A stretch of 60,710 nucleotides of DNA from the NCBI RefSeq assembly GCF_000430525.1, contig NZ_AUME01000014.1:1-60710 (forward strand), written 5' to 3'. The notes below the pieces were generated by a model, which was not told the origin of the DNA, did no database searches, and was given only the letters and a program-made list of their open reading frames with translations. Of this stretch, positions 1 to 8,129 are shown one piece after another. Source of the DNA: Prevotella corporis DSM 18810 = JCM 8529 (GTDB lineage: Bacteria > Bacteroidota > Bacteroidia > Bacteroidales > Bacteroidaceae). The position numbers and the translations under genes are program-made. Each line of letters starts with the position of its first letter. The stretch's first letter is position 1.

Positions 1-141
1 CTTTACTTTAGTCCTTCGGAAATCGCAACCTTATTAAATTTGAAAAATCAGCGTATAACAAACATCCGATCCGCTATTAATAAGAAGCTATTTGGCATAG
101 ATGGAGCTAAGGGAATTGATAAAAATATTAGGGAAATGTGA
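1..141 (+). CDS. C-terminal end of a LuxR/HTH-type regulator (partial)
   Basis: An open frame runs in from the window edge and ends at TGA 139-141, giving 46 residues. The stretch FSPSEIATLLNLKNQRITN is a helix-turn-helix of the kind found at the C-terminus of Bacteroidales regulators with TPR or sensor N-termini. The rest of the gene lies outside the window, so the regulator's input cannot be judged. A strong hairpin follows at 186-218 and would end this transcript. The assignment rests on the motif alone. Confidence 0.6.
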   Translation, partial: LYFSPSEIATLLNLKNQRITNIRSAINKKLFGIDGAKGIDKNIREM

Positions 142-185
142 TCAATAAACCATTTTTGTCAAGATACAAGTCTTTGATAATCTGC

Positions 186-218
186 ATTTTACACTTTTTC
201 TTTAAGAAAGTGTAAAAT
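186..218 (+). terminator. Terminator hairpin after the partial regulator
   Basis: Perfect 12-bp arms, ATTTTACACTTT (186-197) and AAAGTGTAAAAT (207-218), enclose a 9-nt loop and are followed by T-rich sequence. It sits 45 bp after the stop codon at 141. The stem is AT-rich. Confidence 0.65.
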
Positions 219-232
219 TTGTAATCGTTTTT

Positions 233-264
233 TTTGTTAAATTCGTACGAAAAGATTAATTTTG
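233..264 (+). promoter_or_regulatory. Bacteroidetes-type promoter
   Basis: TTTG at 233-236 and TAATTTTG at 257-264 are separated by 20 nt, matching the primary sigma factor consensus TTTG-n(19-21)-TAnnTTTG. It starts 28 bp before the small secreted peptide and probably drives that and the outer-membrane gene at 479. Confidence 0.75.
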
Positions 265-291
265 TTTTTAAATAATCAGAACCAAACAACT

Positions 292-417
292 ATGAATAAA
301 ATCATTATAGTAATTGCATTGTTTTTAGCTATTCCGATTAATGTATCTGCGGATAATATTCAGGAAATATATCTCACTGTTGAAATTGTCAAACCTGGAC
401 ATAACGAACCAATATAA
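292..417 (+). CDS. Small predicted secreted peptide, 41 aa
   Basis: ATG 292 to TAA 415-417 encodes MNKIIIVIALFLAIPINVSA as an N-terminal hydrophobic signal, then about 21 residues ending in HNEPI. A consensus promoter lies directly upstream. Bacteroidales carry many short exported proteins (DUF3244 type) that start like this but are about 100 aa long, so this may be the 5' remnant of one. Its function is unknown. It probably shares a transcript with the outer-membrane protein 61 bp downstream. Confidence 0.45.
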   Translation: MNKIIIVIALFLAIPINVSADNIQEIYLTVEIVKPGHNEPI

Positions 418-478
418 TTAGGATTTACATTATAATCTTAAAATGTAAATCCTTAAAATCTACATAAAAGCTTGATAT

Positions 479-3265
479 ATGAAAAATTATTTCCCTCGAA
501 AAACATTTGGTATGTTTCTTTGCTTAGTGCTCTTCACGCTGCCAACAAACGCCAAAGACAGGGAGCACTCCATTCAAGGAAGGGTTGTTGAGAACATATC
601 CGGGGAGGCCATCCCCGCCTTCGTTACGCTGATGACGGCCGACAGCGTGGTCGTTGACACCATTACAGCATCAGTTGAGGAAGATCCGTATATGGGTGGA
701 ACGGTGGCCTTCTATGTATTCAGAAAAGTCTTGCCGACAGGCAAGTATATTTTAAAAGCCACCTACGAGGGTTACTACGATACATTCGTGAACTGCGAAA
801 TCAGAAGCAGCCGCGAGGCCTCCATCAGCGTTAAGCCCATCAGAATGGCCAAGATGCAGCACAAGGAGCTCGACGAAGTGGTGGTGACGGCCACAAAAGT
901 GAAGATGGTGATGAAAGGAGACACGATAGTCTATAACGCAGACGCATTCAACCTTGCGGAGGGAAGCATGCTGGATGCGCTGATCAGTAAGCTTCCAAAC
1001 ACCACGCTGACAAAAGACGGGGAAATATACGTCAACGGAAAGTACGTTCAGAGCCTGCTCGTGAACGGACAGGAATTCTTTGCGGGAAATCCCAAACTCG
1101 CACTGGAGAACCTGCCCTCCTACACAGTCAACAAGGTGAAGGTCTATGATCAGGAAGGAACAGCCTCAAGAATGATGGGGCAAGACATGGGCGACAAGTC
1201 ATACGTCATGGACGTTAGGCTCAAAAAGGAATACGCCGTAGGCTATATGGGCAACATTGAGGCCGGAGCCGGAACGAAGAAACGCTATCAGGCACGCCTC
1301 TTCGGCATGAAGTTCTCAGAGAAGGAACGACTCGGCGCATTCGTCAACATAAATAACCTGAATGACAATCAACGCGCGGCACTTTCGGGAGAATGGTCGC
1401 CACAAGACGTAGGCAACGGACTGCTCACGACGAAAACCGCCGGAGTGAGCTATATCCGCTTCTTAGGCAATATGTTCTCATGGTTCAGCACCGACAACAC
1501 CTGGACGCACACCAACGCAGACATACAGTCAGCCACAAACAGCCAGACATTCCTCACAGGAGGCGATGCCTATCAGAAAAGCAGGAATTGTTTCATGAGC
1601 AGCTCCGACAACTGGCAAACCAACAACAGCCTGCTGATAAAAGGAGACGTCTATTCAACCACCAACTTCCTGATACTCTCGTATCTGCGCAGGAATGGAC
1701 TGGGGAGCGACGAGACCGAGACGTCGGATGAAACATCGCCCATCAATCGCATGCTCTCTGCAAACAGCCTGAAATCGGATAACTTCGACTTCAGCCTGGA
1801 GCACTCAAGCAACTACAGGATAATTGCAGACATGGTCAGATGGGGGGTAAGCCTGAAGCTGAACAGGAACACACAGGAGAAATTCACGATGGACGACCTG
1901 CGGAGCATGACAGGCCAACAGCCGCGGGATTACCGGAACAACTATCTTGACGCACTCAACCAGAACCTGACCCTGTCATCCAATATCAGCTATGATTATG
2001 GCACCGGCAACATTCACTTGCAACCCGGCTATACATACACCTACAATTATAACAAAGCGGAAAACATGCTCTACCGGCTCGACAAGCTATCAGGCAGGGA
2101 CAACAGCCGCTACGACCTCCTACCGTCAGCAATCGACGCCCTGAAAACAGTCGCAGATGAACGCAACACCTATCAATACCGTGAGTACAGAAACGAGCAC
2201 AGACTCAATTTCCACTACATGAACCTACACTCAAAGCTCATCGATGCCGAAGTGCTCATCAACCTGCCACTGCGCCTCGCAAACGCACATCTCTACTACG
2301 ACAGAATGGGACGCCATGACGTTACCCGCAAAAAATGGTTCTTCGAGCCAGACTTGTGGCTCAGAGGAGAAAAAGACTGGGAGCTGACGGCAAAAATCTA
2401 TTCGGAAATGCCCGACCTGACGGCAATGGTGGGCTATCGCGACGACAGCAATCCGCTGCGCATCGTACTCGGCAACCCAGAACTGAAGGACATCCATCAC
2501 TACGATGTGAATGCCAGCAAAACCTTCAGAGGGGCAAAGCAACTGAACCTTAGCATAAGAATGGGCTATCATAAGACAGACAATGCCACGGCCTATGCAC
2601 TGGCCTTCAACAAGCAGACAGGTGTCACCACCATTCAGCCCGTCAGCGTGAATGGCAACTGGAGATACAATTTCGGAGTGGACTTCAGCAGGACGCTCGA
2701 CAAAAAGCAGAAGTTCACCATCGGCAACCAACTCATTGCTGACTACAACCATAACGTTGATATGGCCAGCGTTGGCGGATTGGCAGAGAGCCGGCGCAGC
2801 ATCGTGAACAACTGGAAGATAGGAGACAACCTAAAAATAAACTACCGACCCAACGACAGATATGAGCTGACGCTTCACGGAGGAGGAAACTACTACCTCA
2901 TCAGCAGCAAACGAGAGGGATTCGACAATATCCACGCTGGCGACTATAATGTGGGAATGAACGCACAAGTGCAGCTCCCCTTCGAGTTCCAGCTCACAAC
3001 AGACATAACGATGTTTGCCCGCACCGGATACCAGCAATCGGAGATGAACACCACCGACTGGATATGGAATGCCCAGCTGACACGAGAAATAATAAGGGGA
3101 AGGCTGCTCGCCAAGCTCCAAGGCTTCGACCTGCTTCATCAGCTGTCGAACACCCAGTATCTTATGAATGCACAAGGAAGAACCGAAACATGGCGCAACA
3201 GCATTCCAAGATATGTGATGCTCACCCTGTCCTACAGATTCAACGTGAATCCCAAAAAGAGATAG
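479..3265 (+). CDS. Outer-membrane beta-barrel protein with N-terminal carboxypeptidase-regulatory-like domain
   Basis: The protein has 928 residues. Residues 1-25 form a signal peptide ending TNA. Residues 32-120 resemble the beta-sandwich carboxypeptidase-regulatory-like domain (HSIQGRVVE, then LDEVVVTATK), followed by a plug-like stretch and a long beta-barrel ending in an aromatic/basic tail (LTLSYRFNVNPKKR). This is the architecture of the large Bacteroidetes family of TonB-dependent-receptor-like outer-membrane proteins (OMP beta-barrel family 3). Their substrates are mostly unknown, and nothing next to it (no SusD, no glycoside hydrolase) names a ligand. ATG 479 is preceded by A/T-rich sequence. 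The nuclease gene follows 53 bp after the stop. Confidence 0.85.
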   Translation: MKNYFPRKTFGMFLCLVLFTLPTNAKDREHSIQGRVVENISGEAIPAFVTLMTADSVVVDTITASVEEDPYMGGTVAFYVFRKVLPTGKYILKATYEGYYDTFVNCEIRSSREASISVKPIRMAKMQHKELDEVVVTATKVKMVMKGDTIVYNADAFNLAEGSMLDALISKLPNTTLTKDGEIYVNGKYVQSLLVNGQEFFAGNPKLALENLPSYTVNKVKVYDQEGTASRMMGQDMGDKSYVMDVRLKKEYAVGYMGNIEAGAGTKKRYQARLFGMKFSEKERLGAFVNINNLNDNQRAALSGEWSPQDVGNGLLTTKTAGVSYIRFLGNMFSWFSTDNTWTHTNADIQSATNSQTFLTGGDAYQKSRNCFMSSSDNWQTNNSLLIKGDVYSTTNFLILSYLRRNGLGSDETETSDETSPINRMLSANSLKSDNFDFSLEHSSNYRIIADMVRWGVSLKLNRNTQEKFTMDDLRSMTGQQPRDYRNNYLDALNQNLTLSSNISYDYGTGNIHLQPGYTYTYNYNKAENMLYRLDKLSGRDNSRYDLLPSAIDALKTVADERNTYQYREYRNEHRLNFHYMNLHSKLIDAEVLINLPLRLANAHLYYDRMGRHDVTRKKWFFEPDLWLRGEKDWELTAKIYSEMPDLTAMVGYRDDSNPLRIVLGNPELKDIHHYDVNASKTFRGAKQLNLSIRMGYHKTDNATAYALAFNKQTGVTTIQPVSVNGNWRYNFGVDFSRTLDKKQKFTIGNQLIADYNHNVDMASVGGLAESRRSIVNNWKIGDNLKINYRPNDRYELTLHGGGNYYLISSKREGFDNIHAGDYNVGMNAQVQLPFEFQLTTDITMFARTGYQQSEMNTTDWIWNAQLTREIIRGRLLAKLQGFDLLHQLSNTQYLMNAQGRTETWRNSIPRYVMLTLSYRFNVNPKKR

Positions 3266-3318
3266 GCATGGTCTGACGATGAAATCTGATGTGCTGATTG
3301 CCAAGAATTACCTTGACC

Positions 3319-4374
3319 ATGCACGATTGCCGACACAACCGACCACCGGCACCCTCGCCGCACAGCCGTGGCAAGGCGACCAGACGACCGCCGACCGCAA
3401 AACAGACGGCAAACGACAACGACAAAAAACCGAAAAAGAAACCACACGACGACAACAAAATGACAAGACGCCGCAGAAAAACGAGCAACTACAGATGGGG
3501 GATGGCACTACTGGCTATCGCCACAGCACTCGTCTTCAACCGACACTACAAAATTGTACCGCGCGACGACCACCAACAACAGCCGACCGAGCTGCCAGCC
3601 GACGACGAACAATCCCACGACCTCACCACCAAGGGCACCGATGGCGAGCAACGACAAACCACCGAAAACACAAACGCCAACAAACGACTGGACCCCAACC
3701 GACTGGAGATACCAGCCCCGATGACCAACACAGAAGAGCAGATGCTGCAGCGACGGGCCTATACCACATCATACAACCGACAGACACGCCTGCCCAACTG
3801 GGTGGCATGGAGGCTCACCGCCGACCACGCACAAGGCGACGTCAAGCGACCACGCAACGCATTCCACGAGGACGACGAAGTGCCACAACCACGTGCCACA
3901 CTCGCCGACTACAAAGGCAGCCAGTGGAGCCGCGGACACATGTGCCCCGCCGGCGACAACAAATGGGACAGACAAGCCATGTACGAGTCGTTCCTGCTCA
4001 CCAACATGTGCCCACAAGACCAAAGCGTCAACAGCGGCGATTGGAACGACGTAGAAATGAAATGCCGAAAATGGGCAAGGAAATACGGCGAGATATTCAT
4101 CGTCTGCGGACCCGTCATCGACCCGCACACCGACTACCCCACCATTGGGCAAAACCGAATAACCGTGCCAGAAGCGTTCTTCAAGGTAGTGCTCGTCGGA
4201 GGAAAACACCCCAAGGCCGTCGGATTCCTGTGCAGCAACAGCAAGGGCCACAAAGACGACAACAAAAGGGCGAGAACCGTCGATGAGATTGAACGAATCA
4301 CTGGCATCGACTTCTTCGCAGCACTCCCCGACGACGTGGAGAACAGCGTGGAAAGCACCGTCGGCGACCTCTGA
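3319..4374 (+). CDS. DNA/RNA non-specific endonuclease, membrane-anchored
   Basis: The protein belongs to the DNA/RNA non-specific (NUC1/Serratia-type, beta-beta-alpha metal) endonuclease family. The catalytic block WSRGHMCPAGDNKWD holds the general-base histidine (H207 from this start), and TNMCPQDQSVNSGDWND is the downstream metal-binding block with Asn. A basic N-terminus is followed by one hydrophobic segment (YRWGMALLAIATALVF), so the catalytic domain is probably exported or anchored outside the inner membrane. There it could degrade nucleic acid for nutrition or defence. The start is uncertain: TTG 3298, ATG 3319 and ATG 3460 are all in frame. ATG 3460 has the A-rich upstream sequence usual here and leaves a short basic tail before the anchor. 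The opposite-frame reading at 3279-4286 is a shadow. Confidence 0.85.
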   Translation: MHDCRHNRPPAPSPHSRGKATRRPPTAKQTANDNDKKPKKKPHDDNKMTRRRRKTSNYRWGMALLAIATALVFNRHYKIVPRDDHQQQPTELPADDEQSHDLTTKGTDGEQRQTTENTNANKRLDPNRLEIPAPMTNTEEQMLQRRAYTTSYNRQTRLPNWVAWRLTADHAQGDVKRPRNAFHEDDEVPQPRATLADYKGSQWSRGHMCPAGDNKWDRQAMYESFLLTNMCPQDQSVNSGDWNDVEMKCRKWARKYGEIFIVCGPVIDPHTDYPTIGQNRITVPEAFFKVVLVGGKHPKAVGFLCSNSKGHKDDNKRARTVDEIERITGIDFFAALPDDVENSVESTVGDL

Positions 4375-4418
4375 CAGTGCTCAAAAGCCCCGAAATCATA
4401 CGGCAAGAATAACAACAA

Positions 4419-4462
4419 CAATCGCCCTCCGCAGTGCTTTACACCAGTGCGGAGGGCGATTG
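4419..4462 (-). terminator. Strong hairpin terminator between convergent genes
   Basis: Perfect 15-bp arms, CAATCGCCCTCCGCA (4419-4433) and TGCGGAGGGCGATTG (4448-4462), enclose a 14-nt loop. On the minus strand the stem is followed by a TTGTTGTTGTTATT run, so it chiefly terminates the nitroreductase gene. It may also stop the nuclease transcript from the other side. Confidence 0.8.
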
Positions 4463-4494
4463 CCGTTGGGAAAGGTCTCGTTGGAGACGGGCCA

Positions 4495-5220
4495 TCAGAG
4501 GCGGTGATAGATTTCTGAGAAAGGTATGCGGAAGCGGTCGCCCCACACACCGTCGGGAAGGCGGATGCCACACGTGATCAACATGTTGATTTCGCAGTCG
4601 TACGGCAAACCGAGCGCACGCTTCACCAAGACACTGTCGAAGCCCTCAAGCGGACAGGTGTCGTAGCCTGCCTCGCTCATGGCCAGCATGAACGTCTGCA
4701 CGGCAAGCGCACAACTCTTGTTGACCACCACCCTGACATCGCCCTCGGACACCTGACGCACGATGGGACGGAACAGACCGACTACCTGCGCCAGCATCTT
4801 GCGACCCAGTCCGGCCAGACCGAAACAGCGCGAATAGAGGAAAGGCATGAGAAAACCGTAGTAGGCTTTCCACTTCTTGATGCGCTTCTCTTGCTTTTCG
4901 GGCGGACTGTTGCGGCGGATGTTGGCGATTTCAAACTCCCGCACGTCGCGGGCACGCTGGCGATACTTGTCCTGCCGGGTGACGAACACCACCATCTGAC
5001 TGGCCGAAGTAGCCGTCAGCTGACCGAGACAGGCATCGGCGAGCTTCGAGAGCACCGCCTTGTCGGTGACGTGGTAGCACTCCCACAGTTGCATATTGGA
5101 ACTGGTGGGCGCAAGGGCGGCCAGCTTGATACAATCTCTGACCCGCAACTCGTCGATGGGTTGCGAGGAATCGTAGTGGCGGATGGCACGCCTGTGTAAC
5201 AGAATGTCTTGTAGTGTCAT
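4495..5220 (-). CDS. Nitroreductase family protein
   Basis: The 241-aa protein is a member of the FMN-dependent nitroreductase family (NAD(P)H-dependent reduction of nitro compounds or quinones). The N-terminal RRAIRHYDSSQPI and the LAALAPTSSNMQLWE stretch are the family's FMN/phosphate-binding signatures. AMSEAGYDTCPLEGFD and LPYDCEINMLITCGI form the C-terminal FMN-binding half. It has an insertion of about 60 residues (roughly 100-160) that is rich in basic and aromatic residues, longer than in minimal family members. The substrate cannot be inferred. It lies downstream of serB on the same strand, with 75 bp between the genes. Confidence 0.85.
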   Translation of the reverse strand: MTLQDILLHRRAIRHYDSSQPIDELRVRDCIKLAALAPTSSNMQLWECYHVTDKAVLSKLADACLGQLTATSASQMVVFVTRQDKYRQRARDVREFEIANIRRNSPPEKQEKRIKKWKAYYGFLMPFLYSRCFGLAGLGRKMLAQVVGLFRPIVRQVSEGDVRVVVNKSCALAVQTFMLAMSEAGYDTCPLEGFDSVLVKRALGLPYDCEINMLITCGIRLPDGVWGDRFRIPFSEIYHRL

Positions 5221-5295
5221 AGGCTTGATATATGAATCGTCATTCCCTCAGTGGGCAACGACGAGATGGAATCATACCGATGCGAATCGGAAACA

Positions 5296-6534
5296 TCACT
5301 CATCGCCGAGATAACTGTCCTTGAATCCGAGGAAATAGAGCACGCCGTCGAGTCCGATGGTGTTGATGCTCTGCTCGGCCGTGGCCTGAACACGGGGCTT
5401 GGCATGGAAGGCGATGCCCAGTCCGGCCTCCGAAATCATCGGCAAGTCGTTGGCACCGTCGCCCACAGCAATGGTCTGGGCCAGATTCACCTTCTCCACC
5501 TGTGCGATGAGCTTGAGCAACTCGGCCTTGCGGCGCCCATCTACAATCTCGCCGAGGTAGCGGCCGGTGAGCTTGTTGTTTTCGTCGATTTCCAGCTCGT
5601 TGGCATAAACGTAGTCGATGCCGTATTTCCGTTGAAGATATTCGCCAAAATAGGTGAAGCCACCGCTGAGGATGGCAATCTTGTAGCCGCACTTCTTCAG
5701 CACGCGCATCAGACGGTCAACTCCCTCGGTGATGGGCAACCGCTCGGCAATGCCTTGCATCACGTTTGCATCGAGGCCCTTGAGGAGCTTCACACGCTCG
5801 GTGAAACTCTCACGAAAGTCAATCTCTCCACGCATGGCACGCTCTGTGATGTCGGCTACCTGCTGCCCCACTCCGGCACATTTGGCCAGCTCGTCGATAC
5901 ACTCGGTCTGGATGAGCGTGGAGTCCATATCGAAACAAATGAGCCGCCGCATACGCCTGTACATGTTGTCCTTCTGCAATGAGAAGTCGATGCCCTGCTC
6001 GTGACTCATTGCCATGAGCGACGCCTGCATCTCGTCGTAGTCGTGGGGGGTGCCTCGAAGCGACAACTCGATACAGGCACGCACGTTGCTGTCTTGACGG
6101 CGGATGCTCTGGCGACCCGTCAGACGGCGGATGGAGTCGATGTTCATACCTTGCTCGGATACGGCATGTGTGGCGGCGCCTATGTTCTGTGCCGTCAACG
6201 ACCGCCCGATGATGGTGAGAATGTAGCGGTTCTTACCCTGCTGATCGACCCATTCCTCATACTCGTCATCGGGAATGGGCGAGAAGCCGATGTTCACATT
6301 CAGTTCCGTGGCCTTGAAAAGCAATTCTTTCATCACCTTTCCTGAATTGTCGTCGGTGGTACGTATGAGGATGCCCAACGATAGCGTTGAGTGGATGTCG
6401 GCCTGGCCCATGTCGAGAATCTGCGCATCGTAGCGTGCCAGTATCGACATGATGCTTGCCGTGAGTCCCGGACGGTCTTGTCCGTTGATACGAATCAAAA
6501 TCTGTTCTTCCTGAATAATCTTTTTCCCTTTCAT
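5296..6534 (-). CDS. serB: Phosphoserine phosphatase with ACT-like N-terminal domains
   Basis: SerB hydrolyses O-phosphoserine to serine, the last step of serine biosynthesis. The 412-aa protein has an N-terminal ACT-like regulatory region (QILIRINGQDRPGLTASI, then YILTIIGRSL) covering about 180 residues. The HAD phosphatase domain follows: nucleophile motif FDMDSTLIQTE, the serine motif ILSGGFTYF, and VGDGANDLPM near the C-terminus. This length matches the two-ACT SerB form common in Bacteroidetes and actinobacteria, in which the N-terminus usually senses serine. A consensus promoter lies immediately upstream at 6555-6585. Confidence 0.93.
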   Translation of the reverse strand: MKGKKIIQEEQILIRINGQDRPGLTASIMSILARYDAQILDMGQADIHSTLSLGILIRTTDDNSGKVMKELLFKATELNVNIGFSPIPDDEYEEWVDQQGKNRYILTIIGRSLTAQNIGAATHAVSEQGMNIDSIRRLTGRQSIRRQDSNVRACIELSLRGTPHDYDEMQASLMAMSHEQGIDFSLQKDNMYRRMRRLICFDMDSTLIQTECIDELAKCAGVGQQVADITERAMRGEIDFRESFTERVKLLKGLDANVMQGIAERLPITEGVDRLMRVLKKCGYKIAILSGGFTYFGEYLQRKYGIDYVYANELEIDENNKLTGRYLGEIVDGRRKAELLKLIAQVEKVNLAQTIAVGDGANDLPMISEAGLGIAFHAKPRVQATAEQSINTIGLDGVLYFLGFKDSYLGDE

Positions 6535-6554
6535 AAATTCCTGAAATTATACTG

Positions 6555-6585
6555 CAAATGTACAAACTTATTATGAGGTGGGCAA
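6555..6585 (-). promoter_or_regulatory. serB promoter
   Basis: On the minus strand TTG (complement of 6583-6585) and TACATTTG (complement of 6555-6562) are 20 nt apart, an exact TAnnTTTG promoter. The -7 box is about 20 bp from the serB ATG, leaving a very short leader. Confidence 0.75.
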
Positions 6586-7146
6586 GATTTTCCTTCGCAA
6601 ACGCTCCAACATCGTCCTGAAATAAAGAAATACCACTGTAATTAATAAATTAGTCTTATCAGCGAATACTTCCCATATACAAGTTTATCATTTGTCCCTT
6701 ATATATTATCTTTAAGTACAATCAGGATTTTATTTTCCAACTTATACCGATGTGTTGTTACCCAGCACGTGTGGTGTTAGCGGTAAGCACCAATGGTGCG
6801 GAGGGCTAACACCCTTGTAATATATTACTGGTGTACGGGTAATTTATGGTTTAAAAAGAACTATACTACCATAAGAAAACAAATCTTATTTGGTTAGGAA
6901 GCTTACTTTTACAAAGACAACACAATACTATCTATTGAAAAGAGATTCAGTATAAGGAATATGTTGTTTAAGTTTTAGCAAACGATAATATTAATCATTA
7001 AAGTGTGAAAAATAGAAATAGACTTGACAATTACCCGCTTAAAATTAGTAATAGGTCACTACCACTGAATAGCCACCTTTTACGCAAACGATTACCAAAC
7101 AATATTAAAAAATGAAAAATAATATGCAATATTCATTCTCAATATA
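6586..7146. other. AT-rich intergenic region with a nested hairpin
   Basis: No reading frame here looks coding. The region is AT-rich except for a compact GC-containing nested hairpin at 6773-6813 and a GTAATATATTAC palindrome at about 6816-6827. The right end carries the promoter region of the GLPGLI gene. Confidence 0.5.
6773..6813. repeat. Nested inverted repeat (possible dispersed element)
   Basis: Outer arms GGTGTTAGC (6773-6781) and GCTAACACC (6805-6813) enclose inner arms GCACC (6787-6791) and GGTGC (6795-6799). Isolated in AT-rich DNA and far from any gene end, it is more likely a small dispersed repeat than a terminator. A weaker relative (GGTGTCTGAAAGCTAACACC) occurs at 30001-30020. 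Confidence 0.5.
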
Positions 7147-7154
7147 TATATTTG
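7147..7154 (+). promoter_or_regulatory. -7 box upstream of the GLPGLI gene
   Basis: TATATTTG matches TAnnTTTG. The -33 position 20 nt upstream reads TATG, which is weak. The implied leader is about 100 nt. Confidence 0.45.
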
Positions 7155-7264
7155 TAAGCAAATAATCAAGTAAATTATAAAGATTAAACACATTGCAGCT
7201 GTAATACAGTGAATAAATCACATAAATCTAAACAACAATTTATTAACTCTAAACATTTAAAAGT

Positions 7265-8125
7265 ATGAAGAAAAACATAATCTTACTTATTCTTCTCGTC
7301 AGCACGACTTGTCTATCTGCCCAAACACTGGACTTCTCGAAATTAGAAGGGCGATGGGATACGACAAAAACGGTGCAATATGAATCTGCACAATATCAGA
7401 TAACCTATGAATACAAGTATGCAAAAGACGCAAAGTTTCCTGATGCAAAACGTACGGCAGTAACAATTCTAAGAATCGGTACGCAACACAATATGTTCAT
7501 TGACTATGGACAACTTACCTTCGACTCTATCTCCGCCTCAATTGCAAGAGGGGAATCTCAGGCAACTTCATCGTGTCCTAAACTTTTCGGAGCATTGAAA
7601 AGCATAGGCTTACGCGAACTCATCCTGCTGAATAGAGAGACTAAAAAAGAGTTTATTCAACGCAAGCCAGGAATAAGTCAAAGGTATCAATATGAAGAAG
7701 AAGCTCCTCAACTGAAGTGGGAATTACTGCAAGGAGACAGTACTATTGCCGGATATCAGTGTCAAAAGGCTAAGACAAGGCTCTTTGGGCGAGATTACAT
7801 AGCTTGGTATGCACCTGAAGTAGAACTGCCTTACGGACCCTATAAGTTCAATGGATTACCTGGACTCATCTTTAAAGTACAGGACACACAAGACAACTTC
7901 GTTTTCACCTTGACAGGATTACAGAAGGTAAAGAGCTATACTCCGATCTACATGTACGACAAAAGTGCTGTGACGAAGAGCACTCGAAAGACTGTCAGAC
8001 AAATGTATAAGAACTATTGTGCCGACCCTATAAAAGCCTTAACAGGAGATGGAAGCATTACCGTATCGGCTGATGTTGCAGCAACAGTGAAAGCAAAGCC
8101 TTACAATCCGATAGAATTAGAATAA
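7265..8125 (+). CDS. GLPGLI family protein
   Basis: The 286-aa secreted protein has a signal peptide at residues 1-20 (ending CLSAQ) and the family-defining motif GLPGLI at residues 197-202 inside GPYKFNGLPGLIFKV. GLPGLI proteins are a Bacteroidetes-specific family of unknown function, often coded next to TonB-dependent-receptor-like outer-membrane proteins, as here. The neighbour starts 4 nt after this stop, so the two are almost certainly co-transcribed and probably act together at the outer membrane or in the periplasm. Base composition is lower in GC than that of the flanking housekeeping genes. Confidence 0.9.
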   Translation: MKKNIILLILLVSTTCLSAQTLDFSKLEGRWDTTKTVQYESAQYQITYEYKYAKDAKFPDAKRTAVTILRIGTQHNMFIDYGQLTFDSISASIARGESQATSSCPKLFGALKSIGLRELILLNRETKKEFIQRKPGISQRYQYEEEAPQLKWELLQGDSTIAGYQCQKAKTRLFGRDYIAWYAPEVELPYGPYKFNGLPGLIFKVQDTQDNFVFTLTGLQKVKSYTPIYMYDKSAVTKSTRKTVRQMYKNYCADPIKALTGDGSITVSADVAATVKAKPYNPIELE

Positions 8126-8129
8126 CATC

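Noticed and set aside
2231..2752. Minus-strand frame inside the outer-membrane protein gene
   Set aside because: It is a complementary shadow of a GC-biased gene without motifs.
3279..4286. Long plus-strand frame rich in Arg, Thr and Gln
   Set aside because: It overlaps the endonuclease gene in another frame and shows only composition-driven residues. The nuclease motifs are in the other frame.
4934..5982. Plus-strand frames opposite the nitroreductase and serB
   Set aside because: They are shadows of well-supported minus-strand genes.
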